From Anaeromyces robustus (Eukaryota; Neocallimastigomycota; Neocallimastigomycetes; Neocallimastigales; Neocallimastigaceae), in NCBI GenBank assembly GCA_002104895.1, contig MCFG01000115.1, positions 1 through 22,500 on the forward strand: a DNA stretch of 22,500 nt. The letters run 5' to 3'. Both the position numbers and the translations under genes were made by a program. Shown here piece by piece: positions 1 to 12,876 of this stretch. The notes beneath the pieces were generated by a model, which had not been told where the DNA came from, ran no database searches, and saw only the letters and a program-made list of their open reading frames with translations. Position 1 is the first letter of the stretch; the number at the start of each line of letters is the position of its first letter.

Positions 1-1126
<1,126 letters not shown>

Positions 1127-1786
1127 ATGTATTCAAATATTTTCAGAGAATTATATGATTTAGTATTAAACGGAAATCTTACTAACGAAGAAAATAATGT
1201 ATTCCGTTTAATTACTGACGATAATGTATCAGAATTAGATAAATATCTTGGAAGAAATAATATTTCTTTAAAACAAATTAATTCTTCTGGTGATAAAACT
1301 GGTTTTGATGTTTTAATATTGGCTCTTAAAACTAAAGCTTCTCTTGATATGATTAAATATATTGTTAATAAGACTCCTTATAAAGATTTAAATTATGGTT
1401 TAGTAAAAGATAAGAATAATTTTGAAGTTCCTCTTTTCATAGCTATTGCTAATAATGATTTTCAAGTAGCAGATTATTTAATTAGTAAAGGGGCAAGTTT
1501 AGAATATAACTTTAAAAGTGAACCATGGAATACTGGTACTGATTATGTAAATATTAATAAATCAAATAATTTACCTTACTACAGCATGGAAGGTCAAGGT
1601 TTAGATTTAGATTATTATTATAACATTAATGCCAATTTACTTGATTATTTAAGAGAATACAAACGCCTTAATAAGCATAATAAAAAATATATAGAAAATA
1701 AAGGTTTAAGAGTTGATATTAATCTCCATGAAAAGAAAGCTGATGATTATAGAGAAAGACTCATTAAAAAATATATGATGAACTAA
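1127..1786 (+). CDS. Ankyrin-repeat-type protein, single exon, 219 aa
   Basis: This intronless reading frame has far richer base composition than its surroundings. The clearest ankyrin-like unit is at residues 97-128: it runs DKNNFEVPLFIAIANNDFQV and then the helix-turn end ADYLISKGASLEYN. A weaker unit spans about 52-84 (GFDVLILALK, then MIKYIVNK). The N-terminal 45 residues are helical and acidic. The C-terminus (NLLDYL, then KYIENKGLRVD, then a basic helix ending LIKKYMMN) resembles the ends of lineage-expanded ankyrin proteins of anaerobic fungi. No signal peptide or membrane segment is visible. The start was chosen because it is the first ATG, directly after a TTA-rich leader. The function is unknown; ankyrin repeats normally bind partner proteins. 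With only about two recognisable repeats it may be a shortened or decaying family member. It is isolated from the gene-dense part of the window. Confidence 0.8.
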   Translation: MYSNIFRELYDLVLNGNLTNEENNVFRLITDDNVSELDKYLGRNNISLKQINSSGDKTGFDVLILALKTKASLDMIKYIVNKTPYKDLNYGLVKDKNNFEVPLFIAIANNDFQVADYLISKGASLEYNFKSEPWNTGTDYVNINKSNNLPYYSMEGQGLDLDYYYNINANLLDYLREYKRLNKHNKKYIENKGLRVDINLHEKKADDYRERLIKKYMMN

Positions 1787-2222
1787 ATAATATTATACTA
1801 TATAATATTTCATATATTAAAACAAAATAAATAATAATAAAATAAAACGTATCAAACAAACTAAAATAAAACCTATTAAAAATAATCATATATATATAGA
1901 AAAAAAAAGAACAATAACAACAATAACAAAAAAAAAAAAAAAAAATAAAACAAAATCGAAACAATTACAAAGCAAAATAAAATAAAATATGGTCAAAAAA
2001 CCAATATAAAAAAAATAAAATAAAATAAATAAAATATTAAATATTAATTAGTAGAGAAATTGATTATACTGTTTAAAGTATTTCATTTTCAGGCTAAACC
2101 ATGATTATATAGTGAATTATTTAAATATAGTAAATTATTTAAGTTTACAAATTATTAAATAATAAATAAAAATAAAACAATATCAAAATATAAAAAATAA
2201 ATCTTTATATTTTAATAATGAA

Positions 2223-2294
2223 ATGAATGTGTTAATAGGATTTTTTGATCTAATAGAAAAATTAAATCCTGATATTATACATGTAAATAAATAA
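2223..2294 (+). pseudogene. Possible exon relic, 23 codons
   Basis: A short frame reads M-N-V-L-I-G-F-F-D-L-I-E-K-L-N-P-D-I-I-H-V-N-K and then stops. It contains codons such as GGA, GAT, CCT and CAT that are rare in the surrounding A/T-only DNA. A GTAAAT sequence, the common splice donor form in this window, lies directly after the His codon. The fragment resembles the N-terminal helices of ankyrin-type proteins like the one at 1127-1786. No joining exon was found, so it is either a relic or chance. Confidence 0.2.
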
Positions 2295-2575
2295 ATAAAT
2301 ATAATGTAAATAAATTAAGAAAATATTTAGCAAATAAACAAAAAAAAAAAAATAAATAAATAAATAAAATAAAATAAAATAAAATAAAATTAAATAAATC
2401 AATAAATAGAAAAATATTACTTGTCATTCGATATATTTAGTTTTTGGTTAATTAATTACAACTAATTATATGTTTAAATAGTCCTATTTTGATGAATATT
2501 CTTAACATAGAATGAAATATATTTGATTTACTTAAATGAATAATAATAATTATTTCTTGAGATTTTACTTAATAA

Positions 2576-2750
<175 letters not shown>

Positions 2751-3186
2751 AATAATAATAAAATTTATTATTATTTTATTTACATTTATATATTTATATA
2801 CATTTATTTATTAATATTTATTTATTTAAATATATAAATATTTATTTATTTTTTTTGTAATACATTTAAAGCAAAAGTAATTAATCAAGATTAATTTCAT
2901 ATTTCATAAGTTTTTTAAAATTTAAATTTAAATTTATTCTAATATATTAACAATGTATTTATCCATTATATATTTTAATTAAATAATATATTATTTAATA
3001 TATTCATTTTTATGAAAATAAAAATATGAATGATTTATTTTTTATTTTTCAAAAAACAAAATGAAAAGATAATTTTTTTTTTTTTAATTTAAATTATTAT
3101 AAATTATTATAATTACAATATTTAATTTTATTTTATGTAAAATTTTTATATATTTATTTTTTGATATTTATTTTTTAATATTAATT

Positions 3187-3262
3187 AATGATGAAATAAT
3201 GAAATAATGAAATAATATAATACAATATAATACAATATAATACAATATAATATAGTATAATA
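3187..3262. repeat. Short minisatellite
   Basis: Three copies of TGAAATAA are followed by three copies of TACAATATAA and degenerate TATAATATAA units. The repeat is intergenic with no sign of function. Confidence 0.8.
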
Positions 3263-4091
3263 TAATATATAAAAAGTAGTTTTGAAATTATTATATATAA
3301 TATATAAAAATTTAATAATAATAACTTCTAAAAAAAGTATTTTTTTTTTTTTTTTAATTTATATATTTTCATTTTTTTTTTATTTATTTTTTAATAAAAA
3401 TATTTTTCTTATTTTTATTTTTTTTTTAAAAAAGTTTCTTTATAATAAAATATATTGGAAGCTAATTTTTATTTTTTTTTTTTTTTCGAAAAAAAATATT
3501 TATTTTAAAATAATTTGTTGTTATTAATTCAAATCAATACAAATAAAGAACAGAAACTTACATAAAAAATAATAGGTATATCTTAAAATGAAAATAAATA
3601 ATTGTATAAATATAACTTTATTTAAATTAATTTTCTGAATATTTATTTAGAGCTGTTTTGTTTTAATAACTAAATAATATTTACAGTATTAAGAATAATA
3701 TTTCATTTTTATAATTAAAAAAAAAAAAAGTAAATTAAAATTTTATTAATAATAAACAAACAGGCTTTTATAAAAAAAAACTGTATAATACATTGAACAA
3801 ATATTTTTTGTAAACAAAAATTTGAATTTTAATATTATAATGAAATTTTTTGAAATTTAATGAAATTCAATATTAATCAATTGTTAACAAGAAATGATAG
3901 TTATAAATATAAATATTAATATTTTTATTTAATTAATAGATTATATTTTGATATTATTTTGTATTATTAACTATAATATTTCAAAATTATAAGAATAATA
4001 GTTACTTCAAAATATAATAAATATAACAAATAGATAGATAATAAATAATTAGATAAATTAGATAAGAAAATAGATATATAAAAGTAACAAA

Positions 4092-4191
<100 letters not shown>

Positions 4192-4454
4192 TAAAAATAA
4201 TAGTAATAATAATATAATATATCAAACTAAAATTAGTAAAGGCAGACCACGTTAATATAACAAACAAAACAAAATAAAATAAAATTAAAAACAATAATTC
4301 AAATATTTATTTATATAATTATATAACTTTCTTTTATTTTATATTTTTTTCATTTAATTAATTTTATATATATTATATTCTAAACTATTATTAATAATTT
4401 ATATATAATTTAATAGTTAGTGGGGAATAATAAAAAATATAGATTTTTTCGGAA

Positions 4455-5399
4455 ATGTCTGTTTCAAGAATAAATTCAACAGAAGAATTATTACCACATT
4501 CTGAATCTTCTACTTCTATCGATATTAATTTAGATAATGATATTTTATTAGATGAAATTGATTCAAAAGCTGAAGTTATTAATGATGTCGATACATTAGG
4601 AGAAGAAGAAGGCGAAATATCAACTTCTTTTATTAATAATCTTAATTCTTATGGTGAAAGTTTAATGACTTCAGTTTATACTAGAAAACAAACTAAAGAA
4701 TTTAAAGAAACTATTATTACTGATTCTACTAGTTCCTTTTCTTTTGGTTTTAAAAATATTGAAAAAATTTTCCCTGAATCTCTTGATTTAACTCCAACAA
4801 ACCCAATTCCAGATTGGTTAAACATTACCTTTTACAGTTTGAATCCAGGTAATTAATTTTATTTACTTATAATTTTCGTATAAAAATATATATAATATAT
4901 TGTTTTATAAATACATATCTATTTAATATATCTATATGTCATTTATAAATAATATTTTTTTGTTTATTATTATTATTATTATTATTTTAATAAACCGGTT
5001 TTATTTTATGATTTTATTATTTATTTTTATTTTAATATTAATATTTATCTTTATTTTTATCTTTATACTTATATTTATACTTATATTTATATTTATCTTT
5101 ATACTTATCTTTATATTATATTTATATTTATATTTATATTTATATTTTTTTAATCTTTTATATTTATTTATATCTTTTGAAATATATAAAATATAAAATA
5201 AAATACAAAAAGCTCGTTTTGATTTTGATTATACTCAACAAAAAGAATTAGAAAGTGTTAATAAAACTTTCAGTATTGAACATTTATTTGATGTTTTACC
5301 AGTAATTCAAAAATTCACAGTTGATGGTAAAAATGATCCTGAAAAAGTTAACTACATGTAATATTAATAATGAATAAAAAATTATAGATAATTTATTAT

Positions 5400-5446
<47 letters not shown>

Positions 5447-7915
5447 GATAATGAATATTAAATTTTATTTTCTTAATTATATATATAATATTTTTTTTTA
5501 TTTTATTTTTAATATATAATATATAATATATATTAAATAGGAGCCAATTACTTTGTAGAGGTGTTGAAAGGTAAATATAGTGTTAAATGAAATTATAAAA
5601 GCATATATATTATCGAAATATTTTTTATTAATTTATTATTATTACATTATTATTATTCATAATAAAGAAAAATTCATGAAAACCATTGTATTTCAGATAA
5701 GGTTACTGGCTTATGGAGTCGTAATTCTAACCAAAGTTCATTTTCAAGAACTGTTATTCACCCATTAAAATTAGGTAAAAAGATTATAAAACCAGAAAAT
5801 GATCTTATTGCTGATAATATTAGTTGTCAATTCCCATCAAAATTCCATCAAGGTGCTATTGCTACTTTTAATAGTATAGGAAATGTAAATAGTTTATATA
5901 TATATTTTTCTTATTCTATTATAAATATTAATTTTTTTTTATCTATCTGAATGTATTAATCTTTTTTTAATATTAATATATTTTATTATTATTTATAAAT
6001 TGCATTTATTATGTAATATTTAATATTAAAGATTAGATTAATTAATTCAGAATTAAAAGGTGAAAAAGTTATAAATTATATTGAACTTAATCCAGAATTT
6101 AAAACATCTTACTGTACCCCTCATCCAATTGTAAATTATACATATTTATATATTTATTATTATATTTAATTTTATTGTATAAATTAGTTAATTAATTAAT
6201 TTATTTAAATAAATCAAGTTAATATTAATTATAATTATAATTTTAACTATTATTATTATTATTATTATTATTATTTTATTAATCAATTATGAATATAGCT
6301 TGATCCATATACTGGTAAAACTATTAACGTTCTTGGAGAAATTAGTTTAACTACAACAAAATTCAAGGTAGTTCAATTTGATGAAGACAGTAGTAGTGTT
6401 ATTACAATAATTAATGCACCAGTTACTCCAATTCATTCATTTGCTCTTACTGAAAATTATATTATTATTGTAAATGTTATAAATAATATATATATATATT
6501 ATTGTTATAATTTATTTACAATATATTTATTTAATTTTTTTTTTTTTAAATTATTATTAATATTATTAATATTATTTTCAATTTATTAATATTTACCTTT
6601 TCCTTTTTTTTTTTTTTATTATTAGATATCATTCCCATTCATTTTAAAAAAACGTGGATTAAACTATTTCACTGGTGATTCTGTTTTATCATCTTTTGAT
6701 TTTGATCCAAATGGTTTTACATCCTTCTATGTTGTGTAAATATTATTTATTATTTATAATTATATTTATAATTATATTTAATATATTTATAAATCAATTA
6801 AATATTAAATGTATATATATATATATGTATATAAATTTTATTTATATTTAGTTCAAAAAAAGATAATAAACATATAGCTACTTTTAATGGAAATGCTTGC
6901 TATGGGTAAATAATAAATAATAATATTCTAATATTCTTATATAGAATTATTACTCCTTAAATATATATATAAATATATATATATATAAACTATAAATATT
7001 ATTAATTTTATTAATTTAAAAAAATTTTTTTTTTTTTTTATTTATTATTTAAATTTATTTCAACAAAAAATTATTATATTAAAATTTTATTAATATAAAA
7101 AAAAAAAAAAAAAAAACAAAACCAAACAAAACAAAAAGTCTTCATGTAATTAATGCTTATGAAACAAATCAAACTATATGGATTGATTTCTCTACTTATG
7201 ATAATGATAATATTATTCAAAATTTAACAAATGAAAATATACGTAATGGTACAAAATTACCTATACCATCTTCAAAAATAATTCGCTTCCGTTTAGATAT
7301 TAATGAACAAAAAAGTGAAACTGATGATAAAAATCAAGTTCCAATTTTAAAAGCTTCATTTGCTCATTTGTCACAAGATATTTCTATTGAATTACCAACA
7401 ATTAATCAAAAATATATTGGTCATAATTATAAATATGCCTATGGTATTGCTCTTCCATTTACTGATCCAACTCCAGGAAAATTCTATGATAGAATTAAGA
7501 AAATTGTAATAATAAACATATATTATAATCATATATATAACAAATAATAATAATACTTTTTATAAGTATTATTAAAATATATATATATTTTTTATTAATG
7601 TATAATAAATGATATTATTTTATTTGTATTTAATTATTTTATATATACAATAATATTTTATAGGATCTTGAGAATCAACAATATATTATTTGGAATGAAC
7701 CACATTGTTATCCAAGTCAACCAGTATTTGTTCAAAATCCATCAAAAGTAGGTGAAGAAGATGAAGGTGTTATTCTTTCTTTTGTATATGATGGTTCAAA
7801 GGATGAAAGTTTCTTACTTATTCTTAATGCTAAGGATATGACTGAAATCACTAGAATTGTATCACCAGTAGCTGTTTCACCATCTTTTTCTCATGCTGTT
7901 GCAAAAGTTAATTAA
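4455..7915 (+). CDS. Carotenoid cleavage oxygenase family protein (RPE65/BCO/CCD superfamily), 10 exons, 612 aa
   Basis: Exons: 4455-4848, 5213-5357, 5541-5570, 5668-5884, 6032-6130, 6299-6469, 6626-6735, 6852-6905, 7139-7505, 7664-7915; phases close throughout. The family splits carotenoid or stilbene double bonds with O2, using a non-haem iron held by four histidines in a seven-bladed propeller. All four are visible: TPHP (His293), PIHSFALTENY (His341), LHVINAYE (His409) and FSHAV (His606). Family signatures include WLNITFYSLNPARF (residues 121-134), HLFDVLPVIQKF (155-166), LDPYTGK (296-302) and EEDEGVILSFVYDG (560-573). Residues 1-100 are an acidic Ser-rich extension without a signal peptide, so the protein is probably cytosolic or membrane-associated. 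The exon 3/4 junction is the least certain. The substrate is unknown. Oxygen dependence is odd if the host is an anaerobic fungus. No carotenoid pathway neighbours are present. Confidence 0.92.
5023..5150. repeat. TTTATA/TTTATC hexamer minisatellite in oxygenase intron 1
   Basis: Degenerate tandem TTTATA, TTTATC and TTTATT units fill much of intron 1 (4849-5212). They create an Ile/Leu/Phe-rich frame that is not a gene. Confidence 0.85.
5401..5441. repeat. 41-nt poly-T tract in oxygenase intron 2
   Basis: An uninterrupted run of 41 T lies in the middle of intron 2 (5358-5540). It is not adjacent to the acceptor, so it is not simply a polypyrimidine tract. Confidence 0.95.
6249..6275. repeat. 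ATT microsatellite in oxygenase intron 5
   Basis: A short pure ATT run lies close upstream of the exon 6 acceptor (6297-6298). Confidence 0.85.
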
Positions 7916-8037
7916 TTTTTATAAATTAATATTATGTAAAATAATAGTATATAAAAATATGTATATATTATTACATTTATAATACTTTTTTTTTTTCTTT
8001 TTTTTTTTTTATTCTTTTTTAATTTTTAATTTGAAGG

Positions 8038-8079
<42 letters not shown>

Positions 8080-8253
8080 TAAAATAATATAAAAAAAAAT
8101 GAAAATATTTCTAATACTTGAAAATTTTAGAATTTTTAAACGTTTTTTTCTTTAATAACAATTAGTCTTAATAAATAATAAAAAAATTAATGAAAAACGA
8201 AGAATATAATATATAAAAATTAATTATAGGAAACAAAACCAAAACAAGATAAA

Positions 8254-8294
<41 letters not shown>

Positions 8295-8822
8295 CAAAAT
8301 AACATCTAACAGTAAAATATATATGAAAAAGTTAAGAAAAATATATATATATTAATAAACCATTATTATTATGTATAAATCTGTTAATATTTAATTGAAT
8401 GAAATAATTCTTTTCATTCATATTATTTTTTACAAGCAAATACAATAAATAAAAATTAATTAAAAAAAAAAAATAACTATTTAAAACTTTTTATATAACT
8501 TTTACACATTTATATACACTTTTAGACCCGAGAAAAATAAAAAAAAATTTTTTTTTGAAATTATTATGGTTTTTTTTTATGTATTAATGTTTATTTTTTA
8601 TTTTTTTTTTATTTATTTGTTTATTTATTCATTTATTATTTTTTTTCTTGAAATTATTATTTATTTATATTTGATATAATTTTTTTTTTTTCGATATTCA
8701 ATTGTTTTTTTTTTCTAAAAAATATGAGATTATTTTTGATTTATAAATTTTCTCATTTATATTTTTTTTTCTAATTTTGGTTCATTTATTATTTATATTT
8801 GGAAAATTGTATATTAAGAAAT
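7916..8822. other. Spacer between convergent genes
   Basis: This is the shared 3' flank of the oxygenase (+) and TMA7 (-) genes. It holds a 40-nt poly-A run (8038-8077), an AAT run (8252-8290) and many T tracts at 8560-8780. No coding or RNA gene is recognisable. Polyadenylation sites of both genes must lie here, but they cannot be picked out because AATAAA-like sequences are everywhere. Confidence 0.7.
8038..8077. repeat. 40-nt poly-A tract
   Basis: An uninterrupted run of 40 A begins about 120 bp downstream of the oxygenase stop. There is no open reading frame or target-site duplication beside it to suggest a retrotransposed copy. Confidence 0.95.
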
Positions 8823-9471
<649 letters not shown>

Positions 9472-10187
9472 CTTGAATTAATAATAAATATTATTTTATT
9501 AAAGATATTAAAGATAGGTAAAGAACAAATTTTTTTTCACTTTTTTTATTTATATATATTAATTTAAAAAATTTTTTTTTTATTTAATATATTATTATTA
9601 TAATTTACCAATAATATTGGATATGATGATTGGATAAGAATTAGATTGAATATATATAAAATGTAATTAAATAATGTAGATAATAAATATGTATTTATAT
9701 ATTTTTAAGATATGTATTACAAAGAAATTTTTAAATATTAATAAAACAAAATCATATTTATATTAAAATTAAAAATATATTATTTTAAAATATTAAATTA
9801 ATCAAAATAAATAAATAAATAGTAAATAAGTAAGTAAATAAATAAATAAATAAGTAAATAAATAAATAAATAAGTAAATAAATAAATAAATAAGTAAATA
9901 AGTAAATAAGTAAATAAATATATAAATAAGTAAATAAATAAATAAGTAAATAAATTAATAAATAAATAAATAAATAAATAATATTATAAAATTGTTGATA
10001 AATAATACTAAATTATACAGTTTATTATATTTTATTTTCAAAAACTTAATTTCTGTAAAATAAAATAAATTTAAAAAACATAACGAAACAAAACATATAT
10101 ATTAATACATAAATTGTTCGTTATAAAAATATAATAAATATAATAAAATAAACAAAAAGCAATATAAAATATTTATAAATATTCAAA
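9472..10187. promoter_or_regulatory. Divergent intergenic region between TMA7 and VMA22
   Basis: The 716 bp separate two start codons that face away from each other, so both promoters must lie here. Composition is almost pure A/T, and a 176-bp AAAT/AAGT minisatellite occupies the centre-right part. No TATA, initiator or factor site can be singled out in such sequence. VMA22's start codon has the context CAAAATG and TMA7's CAAGATG, both with a purine at -3. Confidence 0.6.
9805..9980. repeat. AAAT/AAGT tetranucleotide minisatellite
   Basis: Tandem AAAT units are interspersed with AAGT variants in a partly regular higher-order pattern: AAGTAAATAAATAAAT recurs around 9850-9900, then the spacing becomes irregular. 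The tract lies about 210 bp upstream of the VMA22 start codon. Confidence 0.9.
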
Positions 10188-11127
10188 ATGAGTAAAGAAA
10201 AATTAGATGCTATAGATAATTGCTTATTTGAACTTTTAGAATTATGTGAAAATTTCAATGAAATTAGAATAAAATCTAATAAGGAACTTTCATCGGTAAT
10301 AATAAAATTATTTTATTATAAATAGAAAAAAAAAAATAAATATTATTATAATTATTTATTCTTTTATTTTAATTTTAATACAAATTTTTATATTATTAAG
10401 TTACACTTGTAAATATTTAATATTAATTCAATTTTATAATTTAACATTTTTTTTTTCCTAATTTAAATAACCAATTTATGTTATATATATATATATATAT
10501 TTATCTTAATGCATATTTTAATATTATATATATATACTATCAATTATTTTTTTCTTTCAATAATAAAAGGGTTATTTTAATCTAGCAAAATCCAAATATA
10601 GCCAAGGTGCTGGTTCATTTACTAGTTTAAGTTACGATAAGAGAATGAAGAGTGGTGCTATCATAACATGGTAATATTTAATTTATCAATTATAAAAGAG
10701 AATGTCATAATGTTGAAATTTTGTTAATACATAATTCAATTTTTTAATTAACAAATTCTAATTTATGAGTAATAAATTACAATATATTTGTATTAATATT
10801 TTTAAATATATTATAAATATGTAATATAAATATATTTTTTTTCTATTTATCTTAATTAAAAAGTGAAAAAGATGATAAAGAATTAATGCAATATAAAATT
10901 GGAGGTGAAATGTATGAAAAAAAAGTTAAGCCTTCAGAAAATAAGAAAGAAACTGAAAGTACAATAAAGAATAGAAACAATGAAGAAAAATCAGAAGAAA
11001 AAAAAGAAACTACTGTTGTCGAAGAAGAACCAAAATTTAAAAATCCTTTATATTGGTATGGTGTATTAGTTCCACAAAGTTTAAGAAATTCTCAAAAAGA
11101 TTTTAAAAACGGTAAATACAATATAAA

Positions 11128-11164
<37 letters not shown>

Positions 11165-11329
11165 TGAAATTAAAAGTATTTTAATTTCTATTTTCTTGTT
11201 CTATATTAATATTATATTTTATATAAATAATATTTTTATATAGCATTAATTTCTTTTGTTGAATTAGCAAATATTGCTCAAAAAATAAATGAGAAATATA
11301 ATGAATATAAAAAATTAACAGAAGAATAA
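10188..11329 (+). CDS. VMA22: V-ATPase assembly factor, VMA22/CCDC115 family, 4 exons, 180 aa
   Basis: Exons: 10188-10295, 10570-10670, 10864-11111, 11244-11329. Vma22 works at the endoplasmic reticulum with Vma12 and Vma21 to assemble the membrane sector of the vacuolar proton pump; CCDC115 is the animal counterpart. The N-terminal helix (residues 1-36) is followed by GYFNLAKSKYSQGAGSF (37-53), matching the family's WxxLAKARYxxG block. The most diagnostic segment is NPLYWYGVLVPQSLRNSQKDF (residues 130-150), followed by a C-terminal helix (VELANIAQKINEKYNEY). Between them lies a charged Lys/Glu linker at about 85-127, as in homologues. The length is typical of animal members. No transmembrane segment is present, consistent with a peripheral factor. 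The gene reads in the same direction as the downstream methyltransferase, with 798 bp between them. Confidence 0.9.
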
Positions 11330-12127
11330 AATAAACTGTTTAATTTTTCTTAATTCATAACAATATATAAATACAACAATACATATATTTAGTATTTTAT
11401 TAATACTAAATATATATCGTATAAAATATAAAAGCATGTATATAATGCATTATATATTTTATATATAATTACTTAATTTGAAATATTATTACTTTTTTTT
11501 TATTAATATATCTTAAAGATATTAATAAAATTAAAGCCGAATAAAAATAGAAAAAGAATAAAATCTTTTCCTTTTCTTTTTATATATAAATATAGATACA
11601 TATTTAAATAATATACATAATATTTTAAAAATATAATCTATTAGTTATTATTTATAATAAAAAAAATAATAAAATAATAATAAATAATAATAATTTATAA
11701 AACGCAAACTAATAAATAAGTAACAAATGAATAAAACAAAAAATAAAATTACCTAATTAATATATATAATATATAAATTATTATAATAATCATAAATAAA
11801 AAAAACCTGAATAATTAAAAATAATATAATAAAAAAAATAAAATAAATATTAAAAATATTAATAAACTTTTATTACAAATATAACATTTTTTTTTGTTGT
11901 TGCTTATAAATGTTAGGTGTTAATTATTATTAATTTACAAATATATATATATATATATTATAATTATTGTACTTGTATTATTTTTAATATTCTATAGATT
12001 AATTATATTTTAACCTTTTTAATTTGTAAATATCAAATATTAATTTTATTAAAAAATTTTATATAAAAAACTTAAATTCCTAATGAATGAAAATAAATTT
12101 GTTTATTAAAAAAATTATTTAATAATT
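11330..12127. other. AT-rich spacer, nothing recognised
   Basis: The spacer between VMA22 and the methyltransferase gene is composed of A/T runs and TA repeats (for example 11940-11958). No exon, structured RNA or repeat family could be supported on either strand. The promoter of the methyltransferase gene should be in its right part. Confidence 0.7.
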
Positions 12128-12833
12128 ATGGGTGAAATAGTTCCTTGGGTATATAAAAATATTTATTCAAACCAAAAATATTTAGAGTCAAGAGATTATT
12201 TAATAAATAATCATTTATGTAAATTTATATAAAATATATGAATAAAAAAAAAAAAATAAATAAAATAAATAAAATAATAATAAAATAATAATATTTTTAT
12301 TTATAAGTAAAAATAAAACAGAATCTAGATAATGAAATAAATATCAATCAGAATACTGGTAATTTAGTATGGGATGGTGCTTATATTTTATCAAAATATC
12401 TTTATCGTCTCAGACTAAAAAATAAAAAATGTATTGAATTAGGTTGTGGAACTGGATTGGTAAATAATTAATTAATATTTTTAAGAGGTATTAAAAAAAA
12501 AAAAAACATTATTAATACATTTTATATATTTTTTATAAGGTTGGAATTACTGCATGGACTTATGGAGCTGATATTACTTTAACAGATATTGAAGAAGTTA
12601 TTCCTTTGGTTAAAGAAAATGTTTCTGTTAATGTAGATAAAGTTTTATCAGATAAAACGTCAGATAATAATTTAGAATTATCAAAAGATAATATTAGAAT
12701 TAAAACATTAAATTGGTAATTATTTTTAAAGTAATTTTATTTTAAAGCTAATATTCTAATAACAATATTCTAACAATATATAAAATTATCAATATATTAT
12801 TTATATATTATTTAAAATATAATTAAAATATTG

Positions 12834-12876
<43 letters not shown>

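Noticed and set aside
3282-3527. 81-codon plus-strand frame with hydrophobic stretches
   Set aside because: It consists of Phe, Ile, Leu, Tyr and Lys only, as expected from T/A runs, with no domain or splice partner.
4936-5196. Hydrophobic 86-codon frame, which could suggest a small membrane protein
   Set aside because: It lies wholly within oxygenase intron 1 and is generated by the TTTATA/TTTATC minisatellite.
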